NCBI GenBank assembly: GCA_018340375.1
Contig: JAFFJZ010000001.1
Location: forward strand, 67,324,001-67,388,000
Length of the DNA: 64,000 nucleotides
Source: Gonatopus flavifemur
Taxonomy: Eukaryota; Arthropoda; Insecta; Hymenoptera; Dryinidae
Direction of reading: 5' to 3'
In this document: positions 53,579 to 63,146 of the stretch, piece by piece
Layout of the letters: every line of letters starts with the position of its first letter
How positions within the stretch are numbered: position 1 is the stretch's first letter
Translations under genes and position numbers: made by a program
The notes under the pieces: model-generated
The model's database searches: none
The model's input: the letters and a program-made list of their open reading frames with translations, nothing else
What the model was told of the DNA's origin: nothing

Positions 53579-54052
53579 CACTGTCAGAAATATCTGGAAG
53601 TTTTTTTCAATTACGTACACTGTAAAAAATATACTTCCTTAACCTGCCGAAGAAGTTTGGCAGTTTTTTACACAAACTTTTTTTGTAAATTACCGAACAA
53701 AAGTTCGTAAGCATTCAAAAAATTTTGTGATTTCACGAAGATTTTTGAAAATTCACAAACTTTTGTTCGGCAATTTACAAAAAAGGTTCGGAAATTATAT
53801 TTCCAAACCAAGTTTGTAAATTTCCAAGCATTTTTGTTTGGAATTCAACAAATTTTTTTTACAGTGTACATGAAATCAGGTTCATATACATTCTACATTA
53901 AATTTAATGTACAAAAACATGAAAAGACTATAGATTATGCTATAGTTTACATTAAATTTCATGTAAAATGTGCATGAAACTGAATTCATGTACATACTTG
54001 AAAAAAACTTCCGGTAAAAACATTAAAATTAATGCAGAAATTTTTAACAGTG
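53579..54052. mobile_element. CACTGT(C/T)A(G/A)AAAT element, TA duplication, host of a nested element
   Basis: From CACTGTCAGAAATATC to AAATTTTTAACAGTG, flanked by TA (53577-53578 and 54053-54054). Its arms carry GGAAGTTTTTTTCAA and ATGTACATGAA-type words. Removing 53618-53866 with one TA restores the left arm, which then matches the right arm without a gap at that point. Confidence 0.7.
53618..53866. mobile_element. Nested CACTGTAAAAAATAT element, TA duplication
   Basis: 249 bp from CACTGTAAAAAATATAC to AAATTTTTTTTACAGTG. TA flanks both ends (53616-53617 and 53867-53868). Internal arms carry CAAACTTTTTTTGTAAATT and GAACAAAAG(TTC) words. Confidence 0.75.
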
Positions 54053-54252
54053 TAGTTCCGAGACTGAGAGAATATCTTTGTTATCCTCTGCGATGAAATT
54101 GGAATTGCATGTGATTTTATTACACCTCAGGTAGAAGCTTGATTCCGTACAAAATTTTTATGTCTTGAATTTTCAGAACAATAAATATAGATCATTCTTC
54201 AATTTGAGACGAGAGTCTCGTGCGAAGCCCTAATGACAAATTTTCCCATTGA

Positions 54253-54474
54253 AATGTACTTATGATTTTTCGTGTTGGAAACAAGATTTATCAGAATGAG
54301 GGTAAAGAAATTTCCTTTGAGTCTAAGAAATTGAGTTCTCAGGGTGTACCGGATGTACGTGTCCATGGTGGGTATGGGAAACACAGAGAATTGATTCATT
54401 TTTTTCGAAGCGCCCAGCAGGCGCTTTATGAAGAAGATGAAGATAAATTATATGGGCCTGGAATAACAGATTAG
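54253..54474 (+). CDS. Unidentified small open frame, possible terminal exon
   Basis: An ATG at 54262 opens 70 codons ending in TAG at 54472-54474. The peptide is hydrophilic with a charged C-terminal part, FRSAQQALYEEDEDKLYGPG, and codon use looks more like coding than the flanks. TTTATCAG at about 54285 and TTCTCAG at 54337-54343 are possible splice acceptors, so the true exon may start later. I cannot name a family. No repeat overlaps it. It could equally be chance. Confidence 0.3.
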   Translation, partial: NVLMIFRVGNKIYQNEGKEISFESKKLSSQGVPDVRVHGGYGKHRELIHFFRSAQQALYEEDEDKLYGPGITD

Positions 54475-55139
54475 CTGTAGGTGTGATTTTGATCCATTTA
54501 TAACAATGGAATCAATAATTTTATCTTCAAACCCGTTTTACTTTTTCTCGAGACCACATTTTTTAACTTTGCTAGCGTTATATGTAACTCTAAGACAAAT
54601 CATCCGATCGCTTCAATTCTTTCTTCTGCTTATTTTGTATATGTTTCTCGGTACAATGACCTTCCAGTTTTTCGATTGTAGGAGAAATGTAATTTTGGCG
54701 GGCCAAAAATCATCCAATTTTCGAGCAAAATTCGACATTTTTTTGCAAAACTTTACCATTTTGTTAAATTTCGATTTTTGTTCACAGTCGAGGGTCATTG
54801 TATAAGCAATACCTTCTAGTTTGATAATATCGTTGCCCTTTTTTATTTCAGCCACGGAGAAGGCCGGAATGATCCCAGCAGTGGAGGAACTGTTTTTCTT
54901 AGTAACTTGGCAGATCGCGAATAACTCGCTGGAAAGTGAATGTTTTCATTTGAAAATTTTACTGAATATTCATCGTTTGTGCATCAATATATCCTACAGA
55001 TTTCAAAACATTTCATGTAGTAGTTTCCTTTAGAAAAATTCCCAAAAACCACCTTTTTTTCAAGCGGTCACACTAGATGTGCCCCTTAACTTCATTCAAC
55101 AATCTACTTGGCGTTTCAAAAAGGATCATCTCTCTACTC
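54475..55139. repeat. Unique DNA ending in a Kolobok-like terminal fragment
   Basis: CCAAAAACCACC near 55035 followed by GATGTGCCCCTTAA at 55077-55090 resembles the right end of 10588-11308 (CCAAAAATCACC ... GTTACCCCTTAA). The left end is not identified. Upstream sequence (54506-55033) holds open frames of 70-99 codons without recognisable domains. Confidence 0.35.
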
Positions 55140-56310
55140 CCTAACAAATGTTTTGCCGTAACACCCATCTCAAGTGTAGCAGCAAAAAATGTGTGCTCCT
55201 CCCGCAAATTTTGGTATTATGTATAGAATAGCAAACAAATTTCCCTGGAGAAATCAACATTCTTTGCTGTCGCAGCTACAAAATCGCTGTCATAGCTAAC
55301 AAGATTGCTGTCACCGATAAAAATTTGCTGTTCCAGCAAAATGAGAGTTCGCTTCCCATACAGGAGACCCTGATAATGTAAACACAGCCAATAATCGGCC
55401 CATGTATGGCTATACACATCACATGGCATCACATCATTGGCATAAGTGTGGCCCACCACTGGCTGATAAGGAAGGCCAGCAATGAAAACAGCCGATAATC
55501 AGCCGATGTACGGCTATGGTAAACGGCCAACAATAATTGATTCCCCGTTACTGGCTGAAATATGGTCTATTACTAAGTGAAATGGATTTCAAAGTTGAAT
55601 GTGTTGTATTCGTAATCACCGTGAAAAAAGTTTGTTTTGGCCTTATTTCTATTACGCTGAATAAATAATTCACATCCATCAAATACGTTTTACATGATTC
55701 AAATGAATTCTTATTTATATAGATAATCAATTACTTTCTCATGTAAATAACAAAAGATTCGAAGGAACAAGCAACTGAATTCAACTGATTTATCGAGAAT
55801 CCTTTTGACTCGTATAATTTTACATTTGAGATTGTGGAAATATCGGGCATGCAAATCTATTTAGAAAACAAACATCCATTTCTGATCTTGTGAGAACTGG
55901 AATGACAAATTTCCCAAAAACAAAAAAGTGTTTTGGATCACACTCAACCACTCGTTTGAACTAATACTGAACCGATTATTCTGGAACGCAGTCATATCAC
56001 CACTGGATATCATTATTATTATGCCCCAGTAAGCTGCGATTGATGGCTGACATTCGAACATTATCCCGAAATTTCTGGCCATAAATCGGGATCTTTTAGC
56101 CCCATTACTGGGCCAATCAATAATTTTATACATGGCCCATCATTTATTGCCATTACTGGACCCACGTTATCATCCAGCAATTAACCAATGATGAGCCATT
56201 ATTCGGCGCCATTAACGGGCGAAGAATGCCATTTGTGGTCCAGTAACGTGCCATTATTGGGCCAATTGATGAACCTTGTATGGGTTTCACAACGAATTTT
56301 TCTTTTCCGT
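55140..56310. repeat. GCAGCAAA-type element interrupted by a CCC/GGG element
   Basis: Arm words TAGCAGCAAAAAATG, TTTGCTGTCGCAGC and TTTGCTGTTCCAGCAAA run to 55350. The right end GAATTTTTCTTTTCCGTGTA follows at 56296-56315, after the insertion at 55355-56284. Confidence 0.45.
55355..56284. mobile_element. CCCATACA(G/A)G element, 0.9 kb, TSD TT
   Basis: From CCCATACAGGAGACC to CCTTGTATGGG. TT flanks both ends (55353-55354 and 56285-56286). Interior arms are full of short words like GGCCAATAATGG and CAGCCGATAATCAGCC, the same style as insertion A. The central 55560-55860 is unique AT-rich DNA. Confidence 0.6.
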
Positions 56311-56832
56311 GTAGTCCCATGGTCGAATTTAGAATGTAGACCATCCTCTTCGCGGAAAAAAAATGATATTTGAAAGTTGATACTTCAGTAGCTAAATATT
56401 ACTCGACAAACATTTAATTCTTCAAGATATGTTTGAGATGTCTCACGTGACACTTTTAGGTACATAAAAGTTATCTTAATGTATCATGCGATATGTGAAA
56501 AATACAAGGATTCAAATGACATTCGATGTAACAGCAAAATCTGATGCCGCTGGGTCCCTATTGTTGAAGCAGCAAATTCTTTGCTGTAACAGCAAACTAT
56601 TTTTTATCATATCAATCTTATTAACTATGAGAGTGATTCTTTAGATGCCGCAACTTTTGCTAGTCCAGCGAAAAATTCACTGGTTTAGTTACTTATGTTG
56701 CTTTCTCAGCAATCCAGTTAGCCGTAGCAGCGAATTTTTAGCTAATTTAGCAAAAACGTTCGCTATTCCGCATCCAAAACCTCGATTTGCTGCGTGAGCA
56801 CATGTTTTTCTCCGTGCATCTTACATCTCTTA
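56311..56832. repeat. GCAGCAAA-type repeat copy
   Basis: From about 56525, AACAGCAAAATCTGATG, TTTGCTGTAACAGCAAA and, at the right, GTTTTTCTCCGTGCATC match the 19578-20041 type. The left boundary is unclear. Confidence 0.4.
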
Positions 56833-56865
56833 CACTGAGAGAAAGGTACCTAGCTGCGACAACTA

Positions 56866-57409
56866 CACTGAGAGAAATTTTTGAGGTTACTACACAGTCA
56901 AAAAAATTTCGTCTTTGTGTAAAAAAACAGTATGTGTTGAAATTCAAGTGTTGAATATTTAACAGTTTTGTGTGTTCATTTAACACACTGGTCGAATGTT
57001 GTTCAATCGATCCATTTTCCAACACACTAAACTGTTATGACGGATGAGTTTTCGATCATTTCAACACTCGCCTGTGTTACTTTTAACATAAGGTTTGTTA
57101 CTTTCATAACGTTGAGAAATCGTATTGAAATAACACACGTTGAGTGTAAAAAAAATTGTCAACATTCGCTTGTGTGTTAAATTTTACGAAAAATTTTTTA
57201 CTGTGTATAACTAAAACGCCTCAACCAAATATTCTTAGTAAAAGCTACAAGAAATTCGATTAATTTAACCAAGAAAATATAGTTGATACAAATGAGTGAT
57301 GAATCAACTATACTTTCTTGGTTGAATCAACCAAATTTTCAGTAGCTCTCATTAGGAATGTTTAGTTGAGATGTTTTAGTTACAGTGACTAGAGAAGTTT
57401 CTCTCAGTG
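56866..57409. mobile_element. Middle CACTGAGAGAAA element of the triple nest
   Basis: It starts CACTGAGAGAAATTTTTGAGG and ends GAGAAGTTTCTCTCAGTG. Flanks are TA (56864-56865) and TG (57410-57411), the latter probably a mutated TA. It is a palindrome centred near 57300 (CCAAGAAAATATAGTTGA and its complement). Confidence 0.7.
56893..57205. mobile_element. Innermost CACAGTCAAAAAAATTT element, TA duplication
   Basis: 313 bp from CACAGTCAAAAAAATTTCG to AAAAATTTTTTACTGTG. TA flanks both ends (56891-56892 and 57206-57207). The interior has AACAC/GTGTT words. Removal with one TA restores the arm GGTTACTATAACTAAAAC of its host, which matches the other arm. Confidence 0.8.
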
Positions 57410-57633
57410 TGAAATTTAGTTGTTCAGCTAGATTTTAGCTGTCGTAAATAGAATTCTATGGATCTGAAATATGAATAAAACAATTTATTCAAGGCAGATG
57501 AAAAATTTAGCTGTGACAAATGAAATTTATTTGATCGAACTAAATTTTCTAACTGTCTAATATTCAACTAAACCTTTTTCCTCAGTGTAAAACCTCAAAG
57601 ACGTGTATAGTTATTATAATTCTGATGAACTAC

Positions 57634-57774
57634 CTTGAAACATTTTTAAATTTGTAATTAAACTGCCAGGATGTGAAGTTTGATTAATCTTAACAAACTG
57701 ATGATCCAATTCATTGCTACACATATCGCAATACTTCTGGATATTTTCGACTATCGAATCAACTTCGTCATCCG
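57634..57774 (-). CDS. Internal exon of an unidentified gene
   Basis: On the minus strand the polypyrimidine tract TTATTTTTCTCTTCCAAG gives a strong acceptor at 57775-57776, and CAAG|GTAGTT gives a good donor at 57632-57633. Between them 141 nt are open in one frame, with the exon in phase 1 at both ends. The 46-residue peptide is hydrophilic and includes VENIQKYCDMCSNELDHQF and KINQTSHPGS. Two cysteines sit in a CxxC pattern. I do not recognise the family. No membrane segment or repeat overlaps. The donor lies about 45 bp from the end of the triple nest, which would therefore sit in the downstream intron. Confidence 0.5.
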
Positions 57775-58749
57775 CTTGGAAGAGAAAAATAATAACTACA
57801 TAAATACCAGACTCCACTTTTGTCTAACTCAACAATGAGAATAGACACGATCGGGAATCGAATTCGTACATTTTCAATAGACTCCGACCGTCGCTCCCGG
57901 CAAAAATAAAGATGGAGAACAATTGCTCGTTAGGAAATCAATCTGATCCGAAGTGAAATCAAGGCCACGCGAAATTTTTTAGCAAGCAAGCAAGCAAGCA
58001 AGCAAGCACTTATTCAGGATAAAGGTTTGATCTTGAATATGAATCTGTCAATGAATGAATGATAAATCTTCAACAACAAAAATTGCTAAACTTCGAAAAG
58101 TCATTAGATGTCAATGAATTTTATTCTAAAGCGATGAATTGATAATTACACAACAAATGGAGATGGATCATCGCGACCATCTACGACGGATTAAACGCAA
58201 ACATCGAGTCTGAGTTATTTTTGGGGAGTTTTTGCGAGGATTACATAACATGGTGATCAAACGAATGGTTGCTTTGGTGATTGAGTCTCTCTAAGTGAGA
58301 ACTTGAACCTACAAAAATTCAACATTCTCCAGATTTTTTTTCATGTAGCAATTCCAATGAAAATTGTTAATCGAATATTTCCAATTGCAATAAGAATCTT
58401 GTGATTTTCTACAGTATTTAGGATAAAGCGGGATGAGATGGCGCACTTTCTCGGTCCTGTACAACACGAATTAATAAATCAAACCTCGTCCACTCAAGAG
58501 CAATATAAAGATTCCATCATAATCTTTAGATCTTCTTCGAGTAAATGAGGTTTTATGTATTATTTTATGCTGTAGAGGAGCGGGAAAGTGCATCATCTTA
58601 CCCTGATTCCCTGTACGTGTAAAAAGTCTTTGAAATTGAATCGCATCTTGATGCATCACGGTAAACTACTATATATCATTTCTACCTTATTTTCCCTTGC
58701 CGCTGTTTTAAACCATACATACCACAATATCTACGAAACGAACAAAGAA
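57775..58749. other. No further exon recognised; (AGCA)n microsatellite at 57981-58008
   Basis: About seven AGCA units at 57981-58008. The rest is unique AT-rich DNA, perhaps intron of the gene that owns the exon at 57634. Confidence 0.4.
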
Positions 58750-59030
58750 CCCATACAGCACACGAGTTCCCGCAAAGAGTTCCCGTTATGCTAATCAATA
58801 TGCATTTATTATGAATATTTTCAATTCAAACTGAACTCTTAATGAACAACTTAATGTTCGGAAAGAACTCATATCGAGATTTCATAATAAATTGTCCGGG
58901 CATTCAATATGTTTCCATTTTGAATTCAAAATATTCATAATGAATGCATATCGATTATCATATCGAGAACTATTCAAGAGGTATTCAGGAAGTCTTTATA
59001 AATTCACATTGCTCATTTGTGCTGTCTGGG
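58750..59030. mobile_element. CCCATACAGCACACG element, TSD AA
   Basis: 281 bp, ending CATTTGTGCTGTCTGGG. AA flanks both ends (58748-58749 and 59031-59032). Interior matches 50872-51144. Confidence 0.8.
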
Positions 59031-59762
59031 AAAGGTGCTGTGAGTTCAACACATGCAAAAATGAAACACTTTCTTTCTAAATGGAATCCAACATTACTCT
59101 AATAATTTACTCGAACAACGCATCGATCAAGATTTCCACGAAGACTTTACATTTCACTCAAATAGGATGAATCCTTCATCTTTTCTAATCTCTAACGAAA
59201 TATTTTAAATCTAAGCAAGTCATTCTCGTGTAGACGATAGTTAAATGTCAATATCGTGTCCTTATGATACTTGAAATGTCCATAATCTCTAAGAGAGAAA
59301 CTCACATGCCCATAAGAAGAAATGTACTTCTAAGGAGGTGGTGTTTGGTTTTCTGTCTGGGATAACATCGTTGATGACGGTCTTGAAGCTTTTTTTTTTA
59401 AACTCTATGCGAACCTTGGTAGAACCATTGTTTGATTTCATCAAATTCATTCATCATTTCGAGGGAAGGATCCTTGAATGTCTACTTCGGTGAGTCAAAT
59501 AATGCTTTTTTCCACGATGGTATATGGGACATTGCTTTGTATCGATTGTATTGATTTCGATAAAGATTTGATCATTCGATATTTATTCTGAAACAATTGA
59601 GTGAATGAGATTTTTATCCGACTAACAATACGTTGATAAATGTGCATCAAGGACCGATTACTTGAATATTTTAGAATAAGATACGGTCAGAGAATACGGC
59701 AACATGTGCAATGGGTACCTTGTGATTGAATTACTATGTATTATAGGGGCTGAATATTCTAT
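59031..59762. other. No recognisable gene
   Basis: Unique DNA. A short minus-strand run at 59335-59395 reads as protein-like (KTVINDVIPDRKPN) but is too short and lacks clear splice sites. Confidence 0.25.
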
Positions 59763-59834
59763 CCCTGGTGGAAGAAGAGCGTGCAATTAAGCGTGAGAAG
59801 TTTGATAAAACGCAAATTAGCAGTCTGAAGCGTG

Positions 59835-60061
59835 CACTGTAAGAAACTTTTATGGGGGATTTCACATACATGGATAAGAAATTTTCCGTAAATTTGGAAG
59901 AAAATTCTATAAATTTACAGTGAAAATCCCATAAAAATAGCAATTTTGTTATATTTTTATGTGGAAATTCCTATACGTGTACGGGGATTCGCTTTTCCCG
60001 TACAAGTACAGGAAATTTCCTTCACATAAGTATGGGAAAATCCTGAATATTTTTTACAGTG
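59835..60061. mobile_element. CACTGTAAGAAAC element, TSD TG
   Basis: 227 bp from CACTGTAAGAAACTTTTATGG to AATATTTTTTACAGTG. TG flanks both ends (59833-59834 and 60062-60063). Internal arms contain ATGGGGGATTTCACATAC and its complement-like partner. Confidence 0.65.
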
Positions 60062-60078
60062 TGCACTTAGAAAGCCTC

Positions 60079-60609
60079 CCCTGGTGAAAATATACGCTCG
60101 TAGTAAGCGCATTCGAAGCTGAGAAGAAACGTGAAAAGGTTCCAATCTTCTCTTGCCGAAGCGTATAATAATTGCTTGTTGTAGAGTACTGAAATTATAC
60201 GTTATCAATACGCTTTATGTACTTTTCAAACGTTCAATGCCGTTTTGGGAAGAATACTGTTACGTTCCATGAAAGGTAATGCGAATCATTTCATACAGAC
60301 TATGAGTATCGGTTTTAAACTGTCAGGAATCATAGCATGCTATGGCTGAATGGGTAACACGCTGGATTGTAATGATGAAAATCATGGGTTCGTATCTCGC
60401 CAAGTGGTTGAAATTTTTATCCTCTTATACTGTTCATACTCTTCATGGAGCGTGGATTTTTATACCCTTTTTTTGTTCCAAACTTCACTTCAAGTACTCT
60501 TCGAAACCGTTCCAGTTACTCTTTGTTCACTTTTCATTGACGTTTCTGCTACACTCCACCATACTTTTCGTCTGCGCTTCGTTTCAGTTTCCATATATTT
60601 TCACCAGGG
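60079..60609. mobile_element. CCCTGGTGAAAAT element with a tRNA-like core, TSD TC
   Basis: 531 bp from CCCTGGTGAAAATATACGC to ATATATTTTCACCAGGG. TC flanks both ends (60077-60078 and 60610-60611). Its layout, with GAAGCGTAT words and a central tRNA-like module, matches the 7900-10137 outer element once nested insertions are removed. Confidence 0.75.
60343..60400 (+). ncRNA. tRNA-like pol III module
   Basis: A-box TGGCTGAATGG at 60343-60353 and B-box-like GGTTCGTATCT at 60387-60397. ATTGTAATG between them resembles an anticodon loop. The B-box is one or two bases off consensus. Lies at the centre of the 60079-60609 element. Confidence 0.45.
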
Positions 60610-61210
60610 TCTTCAAAAGGATGCATTAAACGTGTTTGGGAAAATGAAAAATTATTGTTGGCTTTCCAAGCTGATTTGATACGACATATTTTCACATACT
60701 CAATTTTTTTTCAATTTTATTATTATATCAAAATTTATATGGATAATTCAATGTATTGAATGAACAATGAATAAAGTTTCACGCATTTTACTTTGTGTGT
60801 AGAGTTACGTTCATTTGTTGGAAACTGAATTTTGACCTCAAAATCATCGTAAGATATCTTATTCATTTCATGTACTGTATATTTTAGGCACTGAAATCAA
60901 CAGCTAACTGAATGATACATTTCACAAGTCACTGAACATCATCCAGCGCTGTTAAACCGTCATACATGCCCTAGTTTAATGAATTTCAAAGGAAAAATAT
61001 CCTACCGAGTCTAAATATCACAAATACTTGCTCGAAGGTTCTTACAACGTTTATGAAGCGTGCATTATTAAACGCGCGCATATTTTCCACGAACGTTTAT
61101 AATACTTTCAGCGGGAAGAGTCAATTGGCGCTAACCACGCTATTTGCACGCTGTTCTCACTTTTGTGTACTTCAGTTTCCCACTGAGAGCACGTTCTTTT
61201 TTCACCAGGG

Positions 61211-61468
61211 TAATGAAGAATCGAAGAATACATCAAGTAGTATCAAAATATAACTCTTCGGTCGAATTTGGAAATTTTCTTCCACGTGGTTTGTCGAAAA
61301 ATCAATGCATTTCAATGTAATTTGAAAATTAGTTCAAGATATCCTCTTTGGAGGATGCCTTGGGTCACCATTTTCTATGCATATCAGCATGAAAGAAGAA
61401 TAGACCATTATTCAGTACAATATTGTTCAGATTGGAGCGAAATTGATGTTGCTGAAGTTTTAATAGTA
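61211..61468. other. No recognisable feature
   Basis: Short unique spacer before the three palindromic elements. Confidence 0.3.
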
Positions 61469-61975
61469 CCCGAAAAGAACATGGAGCTTCAGCGAACGTT
61501 CAGATCAGATGTGTATAGATCGGGGCGAAGGTTCAGAAGGTAAAGCTAACTTTTAGATTCAAAAACGTTTGACAAAGGTTCTACGGACGTTGAAATGTCC
61601 GGATCGAAATACGTTTCGGAAACATAGATGGAACGTGCGCTGAAGGTTCATCGAAGGTTTGACGAAGCTTCACAAAAATATCTATACTTATATCAATTTT
61701 GATTAATTTATATGAGAAATAAATTAATTACCACACATAAATTATTATAGATTAATCTAAGTATATATATTTTTGTGAAACTTCCGCAAACCTTCGATGA
61801 ACCTTCAATGAACGTTCCATCTATATTTCCTGAAAGTATTTCAAGGAGGACATTTCAACGTTCGTAGTACCTTTGACAAACGTTTGTGAATCTAAAAGTT
61901 AGCTTTCATGAACCTTCGATCCGATCTATACAGATCTAATCTGAACGTTCGCTGAAGCTTCATGTTCTCTTCGGG
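61469..61975. mobile_element. GAACATGAAGCTTC palindromic element 1, TSD TA
   Basis: 507 bp from CCCGAAAAGAACATGGAGC to GCTTCATGTTCTCTTCGGG. TA flanks both ends (61467-61468 and 61976-61977). The two halves are complementary throughout, meeting at an AT-rich centre near 61720. Confidence 0.8.
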
Positions 61976-62117
61976 TAATAATATTGAAATGAATCAGTAA
62001 TCGAATAACTAAATATTCAGCTGTTGAAGATGTGAAATCTTGTAATACATCCTTTAAATGATGTATCCAGGTCCAAGGAGTTGATTCTACAAGTTAAACA
62101 CCAATGATTCATCACAC

Positions 62118-62620
62118 CCCGAAGAGAACATGAAGCTTCAACGAACGTTCAAATTAGATCTGTATAGATCGGGCAGAGGGTTCATGAAAGCTCATTTTTA
62201 GATTCACCAACGTTTGACAAAGGTTCTACGAACGTTGAAATGTCCGCCTCGAAATACTTTCAAGAAACGTAGATGGAACGTTCATTGAAGGTTCATCGAA
62301 GGTTTAATAAAGCTTCACAAAAATATCTATACTTATATTAATTTTCATCAATTTATGTTAATTATTTCATTGATTATTCATGTGAATTATTGGAAATTAA
62401 TCTAAGTATAGATACTTTTGTGAAGTTTTATCAAACCTTCGATGAACCTTCAACGAACGTTCCATGTATGTTTCCTGAAGGCATCTCGAGACGGACATTT
62501 CAACGTTCGTAGGACCTTTGTTAAACGCTCATGAATCTAAAAATCAGCTTTCATAAACCTTCGACCCGATCTATGCAGATCTAATTTGAACGTTCGCTGA
62601 AGCTTCATGTTCTCTTCGGG
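62118..62620. mobile_element. GAACATGAAGCTTC palindromic element 2, TSD AC
   Basis: 503 bp from CCCGAAGAGAACATGAAGC to its complement. AC flanks both ends (62116-62117 and 62621-62622). Very similar to element 1. Confidence 0.85.
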
Positions 62621-62641
62621 ACGGAGAGAAAAGTATTGCTG

Positions 62642-63144
62642 CCCGAAGGGAACATGAAGCTCCGACAAATGTTCAGAATAGATCATGATAGATCAGACTG
62701 AAGCTCTGTTGGAGCTCAAGTTTAGATTCGTAAACGTTCGACGAAGGTCCGATGAACGTTGAAATGTCCACTTGAAAATAGTTTGAATGAACGTTCATAA
62801 AACGTTCATCGAACGTTTGCTAAAGGTTCGTTCGAGTTGCAATTTTTCGATCAAAGTTTTTTTCAAAGTATATTTTTCCACGAAAAAATGAAAGATTGAG
62901 GCATTTCTAACTATAATTGTAATTCCGTCTGAAACATAAAAAACTGAAGGTTGAATGAATCTTCGTAGAATCTGTAATAAACGTTCTATGAACCTTCATT
63001 CAAGCTATTTTCAAGCGGACATTTCAACGTTCATCGGACCTTCGTCGAACGTTTCCGAATCTAAACTTGAGCTCCAACGGAGCTTCAGTCTGATCTATCA
63101 TGATCTATTCTGAACGTTCGTCGGAGCTTCATGTTCCCTTCGGG
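62642..63144. mobile_element. GAACATGAAGCTCC palindromic element 3, TSD TG
   Basis: 503 bp from CCCGAAGGGAACATGAAGC to GGAGCTTCATGTTCCCTTCGGG. TG flanks both ends (62640-62641 and 63145-63146). Of the three it is closest to the older copy at 15491-15983 (shared GAGCTCAAGTTTAG arm). Confidence 0.85.
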
Positions 63145-63146
63145 TG

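Larger units (their letters stand above)
56833..57587. mobile_element. Outer CACTGAGAGAAAGGTACC element of a triple nest, TA duplication
   Basis: It starts CACTGAGAGAAAGGTACCTAG and ends CCTTTTTCCTCAGTG, flanked by TA (56831-56832 and 57588-57589). Its own sequence, about 210 bp, matches 13069-13295. It is split after GACAAC by the 56866-57409 element. Confidence 0.75.
59763..61210. mobile_element. CCCTGGTG(G/A)AA element split by two insertions
   Basis: Left CCCTGGTGGAAGAAGAGCGTG and right complement of CCCTGGTGAAAAAAGAACGTG. Flanks are AT and TA, so the duplication is not exact and the pairing of ends is tentative. The right arm shares GTCAATTGGCGC and GCACGCTGT with 18062-18299. Elements at 59835-60061 and 60079-60609 lie inside. 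Confidence 0.4.
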
